From positions 670,261-734,260 of the forward strand of contig NZ_JACIAY010000001.1 of NCBI RefSeq assembly GCF_014194975.1: a stretch of 64,000 bases of DNA, given 5' to 3'. Of this stretch, positions 36,243 to 45,666 are shown one piece after another. This stretch comes from Sphingomonas sp. BK580 (lineage in GTDB: Bacteria; Pseudomonadota; Alphaproteobacteria; Sphingomonadales; Sphingomonadaceae). The first letter of the stretch is position 1, and the number at the start of each line of letters is the position of its first letter. Position numbers and translations under genes: made by a program. Under the pieces are notes generated by a model, which did not search any database, was not told the origin of the DNA, and saw only the letters and a program-made list of their open reading frames with translations.

Positions 36243-38045
36243 ATGATCGACCGGCGACAGTTCCTGGGCAGCTCGGCGGTCGGGCTGCTCGCCGCCGCGC
36301 TGCCGGCGGAGGCGGCACCGGGCGCCGATGACGCGGCGCTCGCCGCGCTGCTCCAGCGCCACAGCGAGGCCTATCTGGCACGCTCGCCCGAGGAGGCGAC
36401 CGCCAACGACTTTGATTCCGGAGCCCATACGGCGCTGCGCTACCGGCTCGACGATCGGTCGATGGCGGCGCGCGCCGCCGACCGGGTCGCGATCCGCGTC
36501 GCGCGCGCGCAGCTCGCCGGGATCGACCGCGCGCGCCTGTCGCCGCGGTCGGCGCTCGACCATGACGTCGCGCGCTTCGTCTACGATACGCTCGACGATC
36601 TCCTGGCGCGCTACGGCTATGTCGACGGCAACCTGCGCCCGAGCCCTTATGTCGTCAGCCAGATGAACGGCGCTTATTATTGGCTGCCCGACTTCATCGG
36701 CAGCCGGCATCCGATCGACGACGCCACCGACATCGACGCCTGGCGCGCGCGGCTCGCGGCACTGCCGGCCGCGCTCGATCAGGAGACCGATCGCATCCGC
36801 CACGACGCCGCGATCGGGGTCGCGCCGCCGGGCTTCGTCATCGCCAAGACGGTGGCGCAGATCCATGCGCTGCGCGACGCCCCCCCGCTCGAGTCCGCGC
36901 TGCTCGCGCCGGCGCTGGCGCGGATCCGCGCCAAGGGGCTGGGCGACCGCGACGACGCCGCGCTGGCGGTGTTCCGTGACGCGATCGCGCCGGCGCTCGA
37001 CCGGCAGGCCGCCGCGCTGGCGGCACTGGCGCCACGCGCGGTCGATACCGCCGGCGTGTGGCGCCTGCCGGACGGCGAGGCCTATTACGCCGCCGCGTGC
37101 CGCGCCAATACCACCGCCGCGCTCACCCCGGCCGAGTTGCACGAGACCGGGCTCGCACAGTGCGCGGCGCTGGCGGCGGAGATCGACGCGAGCCTGCGCG
37201 CGCAGGGCCTCAGCCACGGCACCGTGGGCGAGCGGATCGCCTCGCTCAACGCCGACGCGCGCTTCCGCGTCTCCGACGACGACGCCGGCCGCGCGCGGCT
37301 GCTCGCGATCGCCGACACCGCGCTGCGCCGGGTGATCGAGCGGCTGCCGCGCGCCTTCGGCAACGTCGCCGTCGACCCCATCGTGGTCCGCCGCATCCCG
37401 GTCGCGATCGAGGGCGGCGCGCCGGGCGCCTTCTACAGCGAGGGGAGCAAGGGCGAGCCCGGCGTCTTCTCGCTGAACCTCAAGACCCCCGCCGAGCACA
37501 CGACGTGGCGGCTGCCGACGCTCGCGCACCACGAGGGCGTGCCGGGGCATCACTTCCAGTACAGCGTGCTGGCACACAGCCCGGCGCTGCCGCTGTTCCG
37601 CCGCATGGTGCGCTTCTCCGCCTATACAGAAGGGTGGGCGCTCTACGCGCAACAGGTGGCCGACGAGCTCGGCCTCTTCGAGGACGACCCGCTCGGGCGG
37701 ATTGGCTATCTCCAGTCCGAGCTGTTCCGCGCCGCGCGCATCGTCGTCGACACCGGCATTCACTACAAGCGCTGGACCAAGGAGCAGGCGGTCGCCTGGA
37801 TGGTCGAGCACGCCGGCGAGCAGCCGCTCGCGACCGAGCGCGAGGTCACGCGCTACTGCGTGTATCCCGGGCAGGCGTGCAGCTTCAAGGTCGGCGCCAA
37901 CCGCATCGTCGCCGCGCGCGAGCGCGCGCGGGGCGCGATGGGCGCGCGCTTCGATATGCGCGGCTTCCACGACCTGGTGCTGCAGTCGGGCCCGGTCCCG
38001 CTCGCGGTGCTGGAACAGGCGGTGGCGAGCTGGTCGGCGGCCTGA
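36243..38045 (+). CDS. DUF885 family hydrolase, second copy
   Basis: 600 residues. The N-terminus (MIDRRQFLGSSAVGLLAAALPAEA) has the Tat motif RRQFLG. DUF885 motifs are 'AHHEGVPGHHFQY' and 'FSAYTEGWALYAQQ', plus 'RIVVDTGIHYKRWTKEQAV' and 'YPGQACSFKVG', all also present in the copy at 29798-31600 at matching positions. The two are clear paralogues of equal length but diverged through most of the N-terminal half. It follows the TonB receptor closely and is probably co-transcribed. Putative periplasmic metallopeptidase; substrate unknown. Confidence 0.85.
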   Translation: MIDRRQFLGSSAVGLLAAALPAEAAPGADDAALAALLQRHSEAYLARSPEEATANDFDSGAHTALRYRLDDRSMAARAADRVAIRVARAQLAGIDRARLSPRSALDHDVARFVYDTLDDLLARYGYVDGNLRPSPYVVSQMNGAYYWLPDFIGSRHPIDDATDIDAWRARLAALPAALDQETDRIRHDAAIGVAPPGFVIAKTVAQIHALRDAPPLESALLAPALARIRAKGLGDRDDAALAVFRDAIAPALDRQAAALAALAPRAVDTAGVWRLPDGEAYYAAACRANTTAALTPAELHETGLAQCAALAAEIDASLRAQGLSHGTVGERIASLNADARFRVSDDDAGRARLLAIADTALRRVIERLPRAFGNVAVDPIVVRRIPVAIEGGAPGAFYSEGSKGEPGVFSLNLKTPAEHTTWRLPTLAHHEGVPGHHFQYSVLAHSPALPLFRRMVRFSAYTEGWALYAQQVADELGLFEDDPLGRIGYLQSELFRAARIVVDTGIHYKRWTKEQAVAWMVEHAGEQPLATEREVTRYCVYPGQACSFKVGANRIVAARERARGAMGARFDMRGFHDLVLQSGPVPLAVLEQAVASWSAA

Positions 38046-38078
38046 GCCCTGATCCCCAAGCTCGCCGACACCTGCCGC

Positions 38079-40646
38079 TCAGCGCGCCGCCACGTCGATC
38101 GCCCCGCTGAGCGCGTGATCACGTGAGCTGCCACCGACGAAGACCTCGGCGCGGCCGCGATGGAGTCTCCAGCCGCCCGCCGCCTCGTCCCAAGTCGACA
38201 GGTCGCGCTCGGTGAGCGTGAAGTCGACCGTCTCGGCCGCGCCGGGTGCCAGCGTGACCCGCGCGAAGCCCTTGAGCTGCTGCGGCGGCTCGCCGCTCCC
38301 GGGTGCCAGCCCGACGTAGAGCTGCGCCACCTCGCTGCCCGCGCGCGCGCCGACGTTACGCACCGTCGCGCGCACCCGCCAGCCGCCGTTCGGCCGCGGC
38401 GTGACACTGAGGTCGTCGTAGCGGAAGCGCGTGTAGGACAGCCCGAAACCGAACGGATACAGCGGCGCCACGCGCTGCTGGTCGTACCAGCGATAGCCGA
38501 CCAGCAGGTCCTCGTCGTAGCGCACCGTCGTACCGACGCCGGGATAGCGCTCGGGCCGATCGGTCGGCCCGCTGGTCATGTCGGCGGGGAAGGTCACCGG
38601 CAGCTTGCCCGAGGGGTTGGCGCGGCCGGTCAGCAGCGCGGCGATCGAGTCCGCGGCCTGCTCGCCGGGGTACCAGGCCGCGACGATGCCCGCCACGCGG
38701 TCGCGCCACGGCATCAGCACGGGACCGACCGTGTGCAGCACGACCACGGTGCGCGGGTTGGCCGCGGCCACCGCGGCGATCAGCGCGTCCTGATCACCGG
38801 GCAGGCGCAGGTCGGTACGGTCGGCTCCCTCCGAGACGTGATCGGCGACGAACACCACCGCGACGTCGCTCGCGCGTGCCGCGGCGACCGCCTCGTCGAT
38901 CAGGGCGGGGTCGGGCACCTGCCAGCCGAGCCGCAGCTCGGTCGGCGAGAGCGTCGGCGCGTTGCTATAGTCGAGCTGGAAGCGGACCGGGACGCCGGCG
39001 CGCAGCTCCGCCACACCGTGGGTGGCAAGACGAAAGCTGTTCTTGGGCACGGTGGCGACACGCCGCCCGTCGATCGTCAGCCGCGCGTCGCCGCCGCCGT
39101 CGAGCGAGAAGCGGTAGGTTCCCGTGCGCGGCGGCACGATCTGCCCCTCCCAACGCGCCGACCAGGTCTTCGGCAGCCCGGCCACCCCCGCCTCGGCATA
39201 GTCGATGCGCGGCTCGGCGCGCGTGACGAGCGCGGTACCCTGTGGCGTGGCGCCGGCGAAGTAGCGCGCGGTGAGCCCGCGGAACGCGCTCGCTGGCATC
39301 GCCGGCAGTGCACCGATGCCGAGCGTGCCGCGCGCGTAGCGTACCCGCGTTCCGGCGGGCAGCGCGGCGCGGATCGAGTCGAGCGGCGCGCGCGGGTGTA
39401 CCGCGTCATTCTTGACGAACCCGCCGTAGCGCTCGGTGGTCTGAACGTTGGCGCCGGCGTCGTCGCCGATCACCGCGATCGAGCGCAGCGTACGCGCCAG
39501 CGGCAGCACGCCGCGCTCGTTGCGCAGCAGCACACTGCCCTGCTCGGCGATCTCCTGCGAGAGCGCGAGATGCGCCGGCGTGCGCGCGTCCGCGGCGCTG
39601 CTGCCGCGGATCGGCCGGTCGACCAGCCCGAGCCTGAACATCGGCGTGACGATGCGCGTGACCATCGCGTCGATGTCGCCGCGCGAGACTGCGCCGCGCG
39701 CCAGCGCCGCGCGGAGCGGCGCGCCGTAGAAGTCGGCGAAGCCGAACGGGCTGGCGCCGCCGGGCATCGAGATGTCGAGCCCCGCCTTGGCCGCGGCCAC
39801 GGTGCTGCGATGCGCGAAATACCAGTCGGCGACGACGAAGCCGTCGAACCCCCAGCCCCGCAGCGTTCTCAGCAGATCTTTGTTCTCGCACGCATAATGG
39901 CCGTTCACGCGATTGTAGGCGCACATGATCGAGCCCGCCCCGGCACGCGTCACCACCGCCTCGAAGGCGGGCAAATAGATCTCGTGCAAGGCGCGGGCGG
40001 AGACGCGCGCGTCGATCGCCTCATAGGCCGGCGCGTCACCCAGACGGAGCCATTCCTGATTGTTGGCGGCGAGATGCTTCGGCGTGGCGATCACCCCCTG
40101 CGCCTGGATCCCGCGCGTGATCGCGGTGCCCAGCGCCGCGGTGAGATAAGGGTCCTCGCTCAGCGTCTCGGCGGTGCGCCCCCACAGCGGCGTGCGGATG
40201 ATGTTGATCGTCGGTGCGAGCACGACGTTGCGCCCCTTCGCGGCATGCTCGGCACCGAGTGCGGCGCCATATCGCTCCATCAGTGCCGCGTTCCACGTCG
40301 CCGCGCCCATGATCGGTGCCGGGAACTGTGTGACCTGGGTCATGCCGTTGCCGACGCCGGCTGGCCCGTCGCCCATGCACAAGGCGGGCAGGCCCAGCCG
40401 CGGAATGCCGCTGACATGGCCGACGCAGGGGTTCACCCCGGTGCCATTGGCGTCGAGCGTGGTGTCGCCCTCGAGCAGCGCCAGCTCCTCCGCCTCGGTC
40501 ATCGCGGCGACGATCAGCCGCGCGCGCTCGGCGGCCGGTCGGGCGCGGTCGGCCCAGGGGCGCGGTTCCCCCGCGGTGGCGGCGGTCGCGGCGGTGAGCG
40601 CGACGAGCGCGACCGCGCGCCGCCGGAGCTGGACGGGGCGGGTCAG
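38079..40646 (-). CDS. GH3 beta-glucosidase with PA14 domain, probable CTG start
   Basis: The first in-frame ATG (40502) would drop the export signal. Reading upstream, the frame encodes 'LTRPVQLRRRAVALVALTAATAATA', a proper signal peptide, beginning at a CTG (40646) whose CTGA overlaps the receptor's stop. No ATG, GTG or TTG is in frame nearby. The GH3 (alpha/beta)8 domain carries 'KHLAANNQE' and the nucleophile Asp in 'GFVVADWYF'. A PA14 domain (YFAGATPQGTALVT, GTYRFSLDGGGDARLTIDGRRV) interrupts the second domain, and a C-terminal Fn3-like domain ends the protein. The length of 855 codons is normal. It probably cleaves beta-linked sugars in the periplasm; specificity unknown. Confidence 0.85.
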   Translation of the reverse strand: MTRPVQLRRRAVALVALTAATAATAGEPRPWADRARPAAERARLIVAAMTEAEELALLEGDTTLDANGTGVNPCVGHVSGIPRLGLPALCMGDGPAGVGNGMTQVTQFPAPIMGAATWNAALMERYGAALGAEHAAKGRNVVLAPTINIIRTPLWGRTAETLSEDPYLTAALGTAITRGIQAQGVIATPKHLAANNQEWLRLGDAPAYEAIDARVSARALHEIYLPAFEAVVTRAGAGSIMCAYNRVNGHYACENKDLLRTLRGWGFDGFVVADWYFAHRSTVAAAKAGLDISMPGGASPFGFADFYGAPLRAALARGAVSRGDIDAMVTRIVTPMFRLGLVDRPIRGSSAADARTPAHLALSQEIAEQGSVLLRNERGVLPLARTLRSIAVIGDDAGANVQTTERYGGFVKNDAVHPRAPLDSIRAALPAGTRVRYARGTLGIGALPAMPASAFRGLTARYFAGATPQGTALVTRAEPRIDYAEAGVAGLPKTWSARWEGQIVPPRTGTYRFSLDGGGDARLTIDGRRVATVPKNSFRLATHGVAELRAGVPVRFQLDYSNAPTLSPTELRLGWQVPDPALIDEAVAAARASDVAVVFVADHVSEGADRTDLRLPGDQDALIAAVAAANPRTVVVLHTVGPVLMPWRDRVAGIVAAWYPGEQAADSIAALLTGRANPSGKLPVTFPADMTSGPTDRPERYPGVGTTVRYDEDLLVGYRWYDQQRVAPLYPFGFGLSYTRFRYDDLSVTPRPNGGWRVRATVRNVGARAGSEVAQLYVGLAPGSGEPPQQLKGFARVTLAPGAAETVDFTLTERDLSTWDEAAGGWRLHRGRAEVFVGGSSRDHALSGAIDVAAR

Positions 40647-42913
40647 AACCGCACCGTGCCGGCGAGCGTGACGGTGCGCGGCCTGCTGATATAGAAGCCG
40701 TCGGGGTACACGCCGGGCACGATCTCGTTGTAGTTGATCGGCGTGTTATCGTCGAACAGGTTGGTCACGTTGAGGTTGAGCGCCCACGGCCCGCGCGAGA
40801 CACCGGCGCGCAGCCCGACCAGCCAGTAGGAGTCGAGCGCGCGGTAATTGGCGATCGCCGAGTTGAACTTGGTCGCCATCGACCCCTGGTAGCTCGCGTC
40901 GGCGCCGACCGTTCCCTCCAGCCCGGCGTCGCCGATCGGCGCGCTGTAGGAGAAGCCGGCCGAGCCGGTCCACTCGGGCACGTAGGGCACGCGGTCGCCC
41001 TTGCGCCCGGTGGCGGGGACGGGATTGTCCTCGCTCAGCTCGGCCAGGCTGTAGTTGAGCCCGAGGTTGAGCTGCAACCCGGCGGCCGGGCGCGCGTCCA
41101 GCGTCAGCTCGGCGCCCTTCACCGACGCTTTGCCGCCGTTGCCGGTGAACGGGAAGGAGACGGTGCCGTTGCTGGCCTGGTCGGTCACCTGGATGTTCGA
41201 CCAGTCGATGTAATAGAGCGCGCCGTTGAGGTAGAGCTTGCGGTCCATCAGCGCGGTCTTGAGCCCAACCTCATAGTTCCACAGCGAGTCCGAGCCGTAG
41301 CCTGCCGGGATCGACACGTTGGCGAGTTCGGCGGCGGTCTGGTCGTTGGTGCCGCCGGAGCGATAGCCCTGCGCCACCTGGACATAGGCGTTGACCTGCT
41401 CGTTGACCTTCCACGCCAGGTTGAAGCGCCCGATCAGGCCGCTGTCGCTCGTCTTGAGCAGCGGGCCGGGCCCCGCGCCGGTGCCCCCCCCGGCGCTCAC
41501 GATCGCGACCGAGCGCTGCTCCAGGTTGAAGTCGAAGAGCCGCGCTCCGACCGTCAGTGTCAGGTTCGGCACGAAGGCGTAGCTCGCCTCGCCGAACAGT
41601 GCTTTCTCCTTGATGTCGGTGCCGACGGTGCGATCGAGCAGCAGTCGCGAGCTGGCGTCGATCACCCCCTGCGCGTTCACGGTCGGCCAATAGCTGCGAT
41701 AGTCGCGGTTCTCGTCCTGGTAGAAGCCGCCGAACAGCAGCTGGAACGGGCCGCCGAAGTCGGAGGCGAAGCGCAGCTCGGCGCTGTCGACGCGGCGGTG
41801 CTTGACCTGGCGCAGCAGCGAGCGGCCGGCGCCGTCATACGGCAGGCCGAAGAATGCCTGCGCCGCCAGCGAGGCGTCGCGGTTGAAGTCGGTGTCGCGC
41901 ACGAAGCGCGAGCCCGTCGCGGTGACCGTGCCGAACGGCCGCGTATAGGTCAGCGTCGCGTTGTAGATCTCGCTCTCGTCGTCGTAGGGCGCGCGCGCCA
42001 CATCGGCCTGCTGATAGCGGTAGCCGGTCAGCGGGGTGCCGGCGAAGTCCTCGCGATTGTAGAAGTTCTTCGCGTCCTGATGCACCTTCTGGTACATCGC
42101 CATGCCGTCGAGCGTGAGATCCGGCGTGATCTGAAGCCGGGCCTGCAGCCGTCCGGCCTTGCTCTTCTCGGCGTTGGCGCCTTCCTGGAAGCGGTTGTCG
42201 ATATAGCCGGGCAGATCGGCGTAGAAGCCCGAGGCGCGCACGGCGAGCACGCCCGCGATCACCGGTATGTTGATCGCGCCGTCGGTCTGAAAGCCGAGGT
42301 CGGCGCCGCGCGTCGCGCGCAGGCCCGATTGAACGTAGCCGGTCCAGCGATCCAGCTTGGGCTTGGCGGTGATGTAGCGGATCGTGCCCGCCATCGAACT
42401 GGCCCCGAAGGTGGTACCCTGCGGCCCGCGCAGCACCTCGACGCGATCGATATCGAACAGCTTGATGTCGGGCGCCTGACCCGAACCGTCCTGCGCGTTC
42501 TCGCCGGTGATCACGGTCTCGTCGAGATAGAGACCGACGGTACCGGCACCGTTCGAGTTGATGCCGCGGATGACGTAGCGCTTGTCGCCCGGCCCCTCGT
42601 CCTGCACCGACAGGCCCGGGACGGAGCGATAGAAGTCGGCGAAATCGACCGCGCCGCGCGCCTTCAGGTCGTCGCCGCTCAGTGCCTGGACCGAGATCGG
42701 CGTGTCCTGCACCGTGCTGGCGACGCGCTTGGAGGCGGTGACGACGATGTCACCCGCCGCGGCGCCAGCGCTCGGCTCGGTCTCGACGGTGGCGTTCTGC
42801 GCGTCACCCGTCGCGGGAGACTGCTGCGCATGCGCGGGGGCGGCGAACAGCGCTGCCGCCATGGCTGCGCCGCTGACCGATAAAGAGAAAGCGATGATGT
42901 TGGGACAACGCAT
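40643..42913 (-). CDS. TonB-dependent outer-membrane receptor
   Basis: 756 residues from the ATG at 42913 (GGGAGGA upstream); 52 further in-frame codons are not protein-like. The signal peptide ends 'FAAPAHAQQ'. Plug: 'AGDIVVTASKRVASTVQDTPISVQAL', 'DIDRVEVLRGPQGTTFGASSMAGTIRYI'. The barrel ends 'RTVTLAGTVRF'. Similar in type to the receptor at 33896, but the two plugs differ enough to suggest different ligands. It is coupled by stop/start overlap to the GH3 gene, pointing to a glycosylated substrate. A LysR-type repeat lies 138 bases upstream. Confidence 0.92.
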   Translation of the reverse strand: MRCPNIIAFSLSVSGAAMAAALFAAPAHAQQSPATGDAQNATVETEPSAGAAAGDIVVTASKRVASTVQDTPISVQALSGDDLKARGAVDFADFYRSVPGLSVQDEGPGDKRYVIRGINSNGAGTVGLYLDETVITGENAQDGSGQAPDIKLFDIDRVEVLRGPQGTTFGASSMAGTIRYITAKPKLDRWTGYVQSGLRATRGADLGFQTDGAINIPVIAGVLAVRASGFYADLPGYIDNRFQEGANAEKSKAGRLQARLQITPDLTLDGMAMYQKVHQDAKNFYNREDFAGTPLTGYRYQQADVARAPYDDESEIYNATLTYTRPFGTVTATGSRFVRDTDFNRDASLAAQAFFGLPYDGAGRSLLRQVKHRRVDSAELRFASDFGGPFQLLFGGFYQDENRDYRSYWPTVNAQGVIDASSRLLLDRTVGTDIKEKALFGEASYAFVPNLTLTVGARLFDFNLEQRSVAIVSAGGGTGAGPGPLLKTSDSGLIGRFNLAWKVNEQVNAYVQVAQGYRSGGTNDQTAAELANVSIPAGYGSDSLWNYEVGLKTALMDRKLYLNGALYYIDWSNIQVTDQASNGTVSFPFTGNGGKASVKGAELTLDARPAAGLQLNLGLNYSLAELSEDNPVPATGRKGDRVPYVPEWTGSAGFSYSAPIGDAGLEGTVGADASYQGSMATKFNSAIANYRALDSYWLVGLRAGVSRGPWALNLNVTNLFDDNTPINYNEIVPGVYPDGFYISRPRTVTLAGTVRF

Positions 42914-43050
42914 GGAAATCCTCCCCTGCAAGGGTTGGTAAGAGTACGATGCCCGCCTGCGGACGCTTCCGACGTGTGAGCCGTCGGTGAGCGTGAGATC
43001 ATGATCTATCTTGGCTGCGCTTCCTGCAATGCGGCAGCGGCGAGGACTTC

Positions 43051-43067
43051 GTTGCGCCGCGCACAAC
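43051..43067. promoter_or_regulatory. LysR-type inverted repeat, site 3 (one mismatch)
   Basis: GTTGCGCCGCGCACAAC; the right arm has CACAAC for CGCAAC. It is preceded by GACTTC, as is site 4. Upstream of the TonB receptor-GH3 operon on the minus strand. Confidence 0.5.
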
Positions 43068-43184
43068 ATTGTCGCGATAAGGTATCGTTATCGCGAACGG
43101 ACGAGTGTTCCTAAGTAAGTGCAAGATAAAGCTAGCATATCTGAGTGTTACGGCACGCGCGTTGACTGAGATGTCCGCGGCTGA

Positions 43185-43589
43185 TCACTCCGGCAGCGCC
43201 GCGATCGCTTCGATCTCGACGAGGAAATCGGGCAATGCCAGCGCCTGCACCCCGATGAAGGTATTGGGTGCGGGCGTCGCCTCGCCGTAGAAGGCGCCGA
43301 CCTCCTGAAGCACGATGCCGAGCTTGGCCGGCTCGTGGTCGACCACATAGGTGCGCAGCCGCACGATGTCGGCCGCGCTCGCGCCCGCCGCCTCGAGCAC
43401 GGCGCGGAGGTTGGCGAGCGCCTGGCGCGTCTGCGCGGCGAGGTCGCCCGCGGCGACGTTCAGCTCCTGGTCCCAGCCGACCTGGCCGGCGAGGTGCAGG
43501 GTGCGACCACCGTGCTGCACCGTCGCGTGGCTGAAACCGAACTGCAGGCTGTCGTAGAGCGCGGGCGGGTTGAGACGTTCGATCGGCAT
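43185..43589 (-). CDS. RidA family protein
   Basis: 134 residues with the RidA/YjgF fold signature: 'GGRTLHLAGQVGWD', 'ALANLRAVLEAAGASAADIVRLRTYVVD', and 'PNTFIGVQALALPDFLVEIEAIA'. RidA proteins hydrolyse reactive enamines/imines released by amine-oxidising or PLP enzymes. In this operon a VOC protein precedes it and the amine dehydrogenase genes lie just upstream, which fits a role in clearing imine intermediates. The usual Arg105-type residue of deaminase-active RidA is replaced here (the 'GVQALALPDF' position), so the activity may differ. Confidence 0.85.
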   Translation of the reverse strand: MPIERLNPPALYDSLQFGFSHATVQHGGRTLHLAGQVGWDQELNVAAGDLAAQTRQALANLRAVLEAAGASAADIVRLRTYVVDHEPAKLGIVLQEVGAFYGEATPAPNTFIGVQALALPDFLVEIEAIAALPE

Positions 43590-43624
43590 GAGATCTCCTG
43601 GGTCTGGAGCGGACAGGGCGGCGA

Positions 43625-44110
43625 TCAGTCGACGATCTCGAGCTGATGGCCGAAAGGATCGAGCACGTAGAGGTTCTTGTGGCCGGCGAGCGGGCCGGCA
43701 TCGATCACGATCGTCTCCATCACCGTGCAGCCGTGCGCCGCCAGGTAGCGCGCCGCCTTGTCGACGTCGTCGACGCGCAGGCCGAGGTGATGACCGCCGC
43801 GGTCGCAGTTGCGCGGCAGCTCGGTGCGGCGATCGTCGGGCTTGTCATATTGCACCAGCTGGAAGTTCAGGTTGGGGGTGAGCTTCAGCATCGCCAGCGT
43901 CAGCCGCGCACCGGGTACGTTGACGTGCGACGCCATCCAATCGCGGCCGTCATCGCCGCGCGGGATATCGGCGGCGTCGAGCGGCCCCATGCGGAACAGC
44001 TCGGTCGCGCCGAACACCTCGGTGTAGAAGCGCACCGCCGCGTCAAGGTCGGGCACGGTCCAGGAGACATGGTCGGCCTCGATGAAGAGCGGGCGATCGT
44101 GGTCGGCCAT
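43625..44110 (-). CDS. VOC family protein (glyoxalase/dioxygenase-like)
   Basis: 161 residues from the ATG at 44110 (CAGGAG upstream). Two beta-alpha-beta-beta-beta modules: 'ADHVSWTVPDLDAAVRFYTEVFGATELFRM' at the start and 'GGHHLGLRVDDVDKAARYLAAHGCTVME' to 'LYVLDPFGHQLEIVD' at the end. Candidate metal ligands are His near 14, His near 111-112 and Glu near 159. The family includes lyases, isomerases and extradiol dioxygenases. It is followed by RidA after 35 bases. The reaction is not predictable. Confidence 0.8.
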   Translation of the reverse strand: MADHDRPLFIEADHVSWTVPDLDAAVRFYTEVFGATELFRMGPLDAADIPRGDDGRDWMASHVNVPGARLTLAMLKLTPNLNFQLVQYDKPDDRRTELPRNCDRGGHHLGLRVDDVDKAARYLAAHGCTVMETIVIDAGPLAGHKNLYVLDPFGHQLEIVD

Positions 44111-44194
44111 AAGCGCATACTCCTGCTGGTCGCGTCTGGCGGGGAGTGTGCGGGCCCGACCGGGGGCGGACAAGCGCGCGCGGGCGACGACTTC

Positions 44195-44211
44195 GTTGCG
44201 TCAGCGACAAC
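44195..44211. promoter_or_regulatory. LysR-type inverted repeat, site 4 (two mismatches)
   Basis: GTTGCGTCAGCGACAAC; the left arm is perfect, the right arm degenerate (GACAAC), and the flanking ACTTC is shared with site 3. About 85 bases upstream of the VOC-RidA operon. Confidence 0.4.
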
Positions 44212-44247
44212 CCGCCCCGTGGCGTCAGCGCAACCCGCCCCGTCGCG

Positions 44248-45666
44248 TCAGCGGTCACCTACCTCGCCGACGCTCGCGATCGGCACCGGACGGACCGGGA
44301 AGCGCGGCGTGAAGCCGCCGATCGCCTCGGGCGCGACGTCGGTCCGCTCCGCCAGCAGCCGCAGCACCGCCGCCTCGCAGCCGCGTCCCTGGCACAATCC
44401 CATACCCGCGCGCGTGACCAGCTTGAGCGCGCTCGCGTCGGACGGCGCCGCGATGCCGCCGGCGGCGGCGAGCAGCTGCGCGCGGGTAACATCCTCGCAG
44501 CGGCAGACGATCGTGTCATCGCCGGCCAGGCGCGTCATCACCGCGCGTGGGTCCGCGACGGCGTCGAGCAGCGCCGCGAAGCCGCGCAGGCGGGCGAGCC
44601 GACGCCGCGGCCCCGCCGCCGCGCGCCCGGCAGCGGCCGCATCGATCCGCCGGGCGTCGCGCGCGACCGCGATCCCCGCGAGACGCCCCTCCTCCAAAGC
44701 GGCGGGCGCGCCGGCGACGCCGGTGGTCTCGCCCGCGACGTACAGGCCGGGCACGTCGGCGCGCTGCCACGCGTCCGCCACGGTGGCCCAGCCACCCGTG
44801 CGCTCGACCCAGCGCGCGGTCGCGCCGAGACTGCGCGGCAGGTCGGCCTGGGGCAGGAAGCCGTAGCAGAGACCGACGCGGTCGCAGGCGATCGCCTCAC
44901 CCGCCTCGCCCGGCACGCCGACGCGCGCGGCCACGACCTCGTCGCTGCCCTCGACCGCCAGCACCGTCCGCCCGAACTGGATCGGCACGCCGGCACGGCG
45001 CAGGCGCGCGTAGCTCGCCGCCGCCGCGGCCAGCGGCGCAGCGTGGCGCAGCGCGGCTCCGGCATGGCCGGCGAGCGCGTGTGCCACCGCGCCGGGCGCC
45101 TGCGCGAACAGCAGCGCCGCGACGGTGCCGCCCGCGGCGACGAGCTGATCGGCCAGGATCAGCTGCAGCGGGTGCGTGCCCGCGAGCACGAAGCGCTCGC
45201 CCGGGACCAACCGCTGGCTCTTGACGAAGGCCTGGATCGCGCCCGCACTCATGACGCCGGGCAGCGTCCATCCCGGCAGTGGCACCGGCAGGTCATAGCA
45301 GCCCGCCGCCACCAGCAAGCGCCGCGCGGCGACCCGGCGACCCGGCGCGCCGTCGGTGGGCACCGCGATCAGCGCGAAGCCCGCCGCGTCGCGCAGCACG
45401 CCCGCCACCGAGGTGCGCCCCAGGAAGGTGAGGCCGGGCAGCGCCTCAGCGCGCGCGAGCTGCCGCTTCAGCGCGCGATAGCCGCGACCGTCCAGCCAGC
45501 TCGCCACTGTCATCTCGTATGGTGGCTGGCGCAGGATCTGCCCGCCCATGCGCGCCTGCTCGTCGAGCATCACCACCGACAGCCCGGCCCCCACCGCCTG
45601 CTCGGCCGCCGCCTGCCCCGCCGGGCCGCCGCCGACGATCGCGAGGTCGTAGCAGGGTTCGCTCAC
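44248..45666 (-). CDS. FAD/NAD-binding amine dehydrogenase subunit (HcnB/LhpF/OoxA type)
   Basis: 472 residues from a GTG at 45666 that overlaps the upstream stop (GTGA). It has an N-terminal FAD site (YDLAIVGGGPAGQAAAEQA), an NAD-type central fold ('GTHPLQLILADQL') and 'VPGLYVAGETTGVAGAPAALEEGRLAG'. The C-terminal BFD-like Cys cluster ('VCRCEDVTRAQL' and 'GLCQGRGCEAAV') binds an iron-sulfur centre. This is the alpha subunit of the heterotrimeric HcnABC/opine oxidase/D-hydroxyproline dehydrogenase group, membrane-associated enzymes that oxidise amino groups to imines. It is last in the four-gene operon. Confidence 0.85.
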   Translation of the reverse strand: MSEPCYDLAIVGGGPAGQAAAEQAVGAGLSVVMLDEQARMGGQILRQPPYEMTVASWLDGRGYRALKRQLARAEALPGLTFLGRTSVAGVLRDAAGFALIAVPTDGAPGRRVAARRLLVAAGCYDLPVPLPGWTLPGVMSAGAIQAFVKSQRLVPGERFVLAGTHPLQLILADQLVAAGGTVAALLFAQAPGAVAHALAGHAGAALRHAAPLAAAAASYARLRRAGVPIQFGRTVLAVEGSDEVVAARVGVPGEAGEAIACDRVGLCYGFLPQADLPRSLGATARWVERTGGWATVADAWQRADVPGLYVAGETTGVAGAPAALEEGRLAGIAVARDARRIDAAAAGRAAAGPRRRLARLRGFAALLDAVADPRAVMTRLAGDDTIVCRCEDVTRAQLLAAAGGIAAPSDASALKLVTRAGMGLCQGRGCEAAVLRLLAERTDVAPEAIGGFTPRFPVRPVPIASVGEVGDR

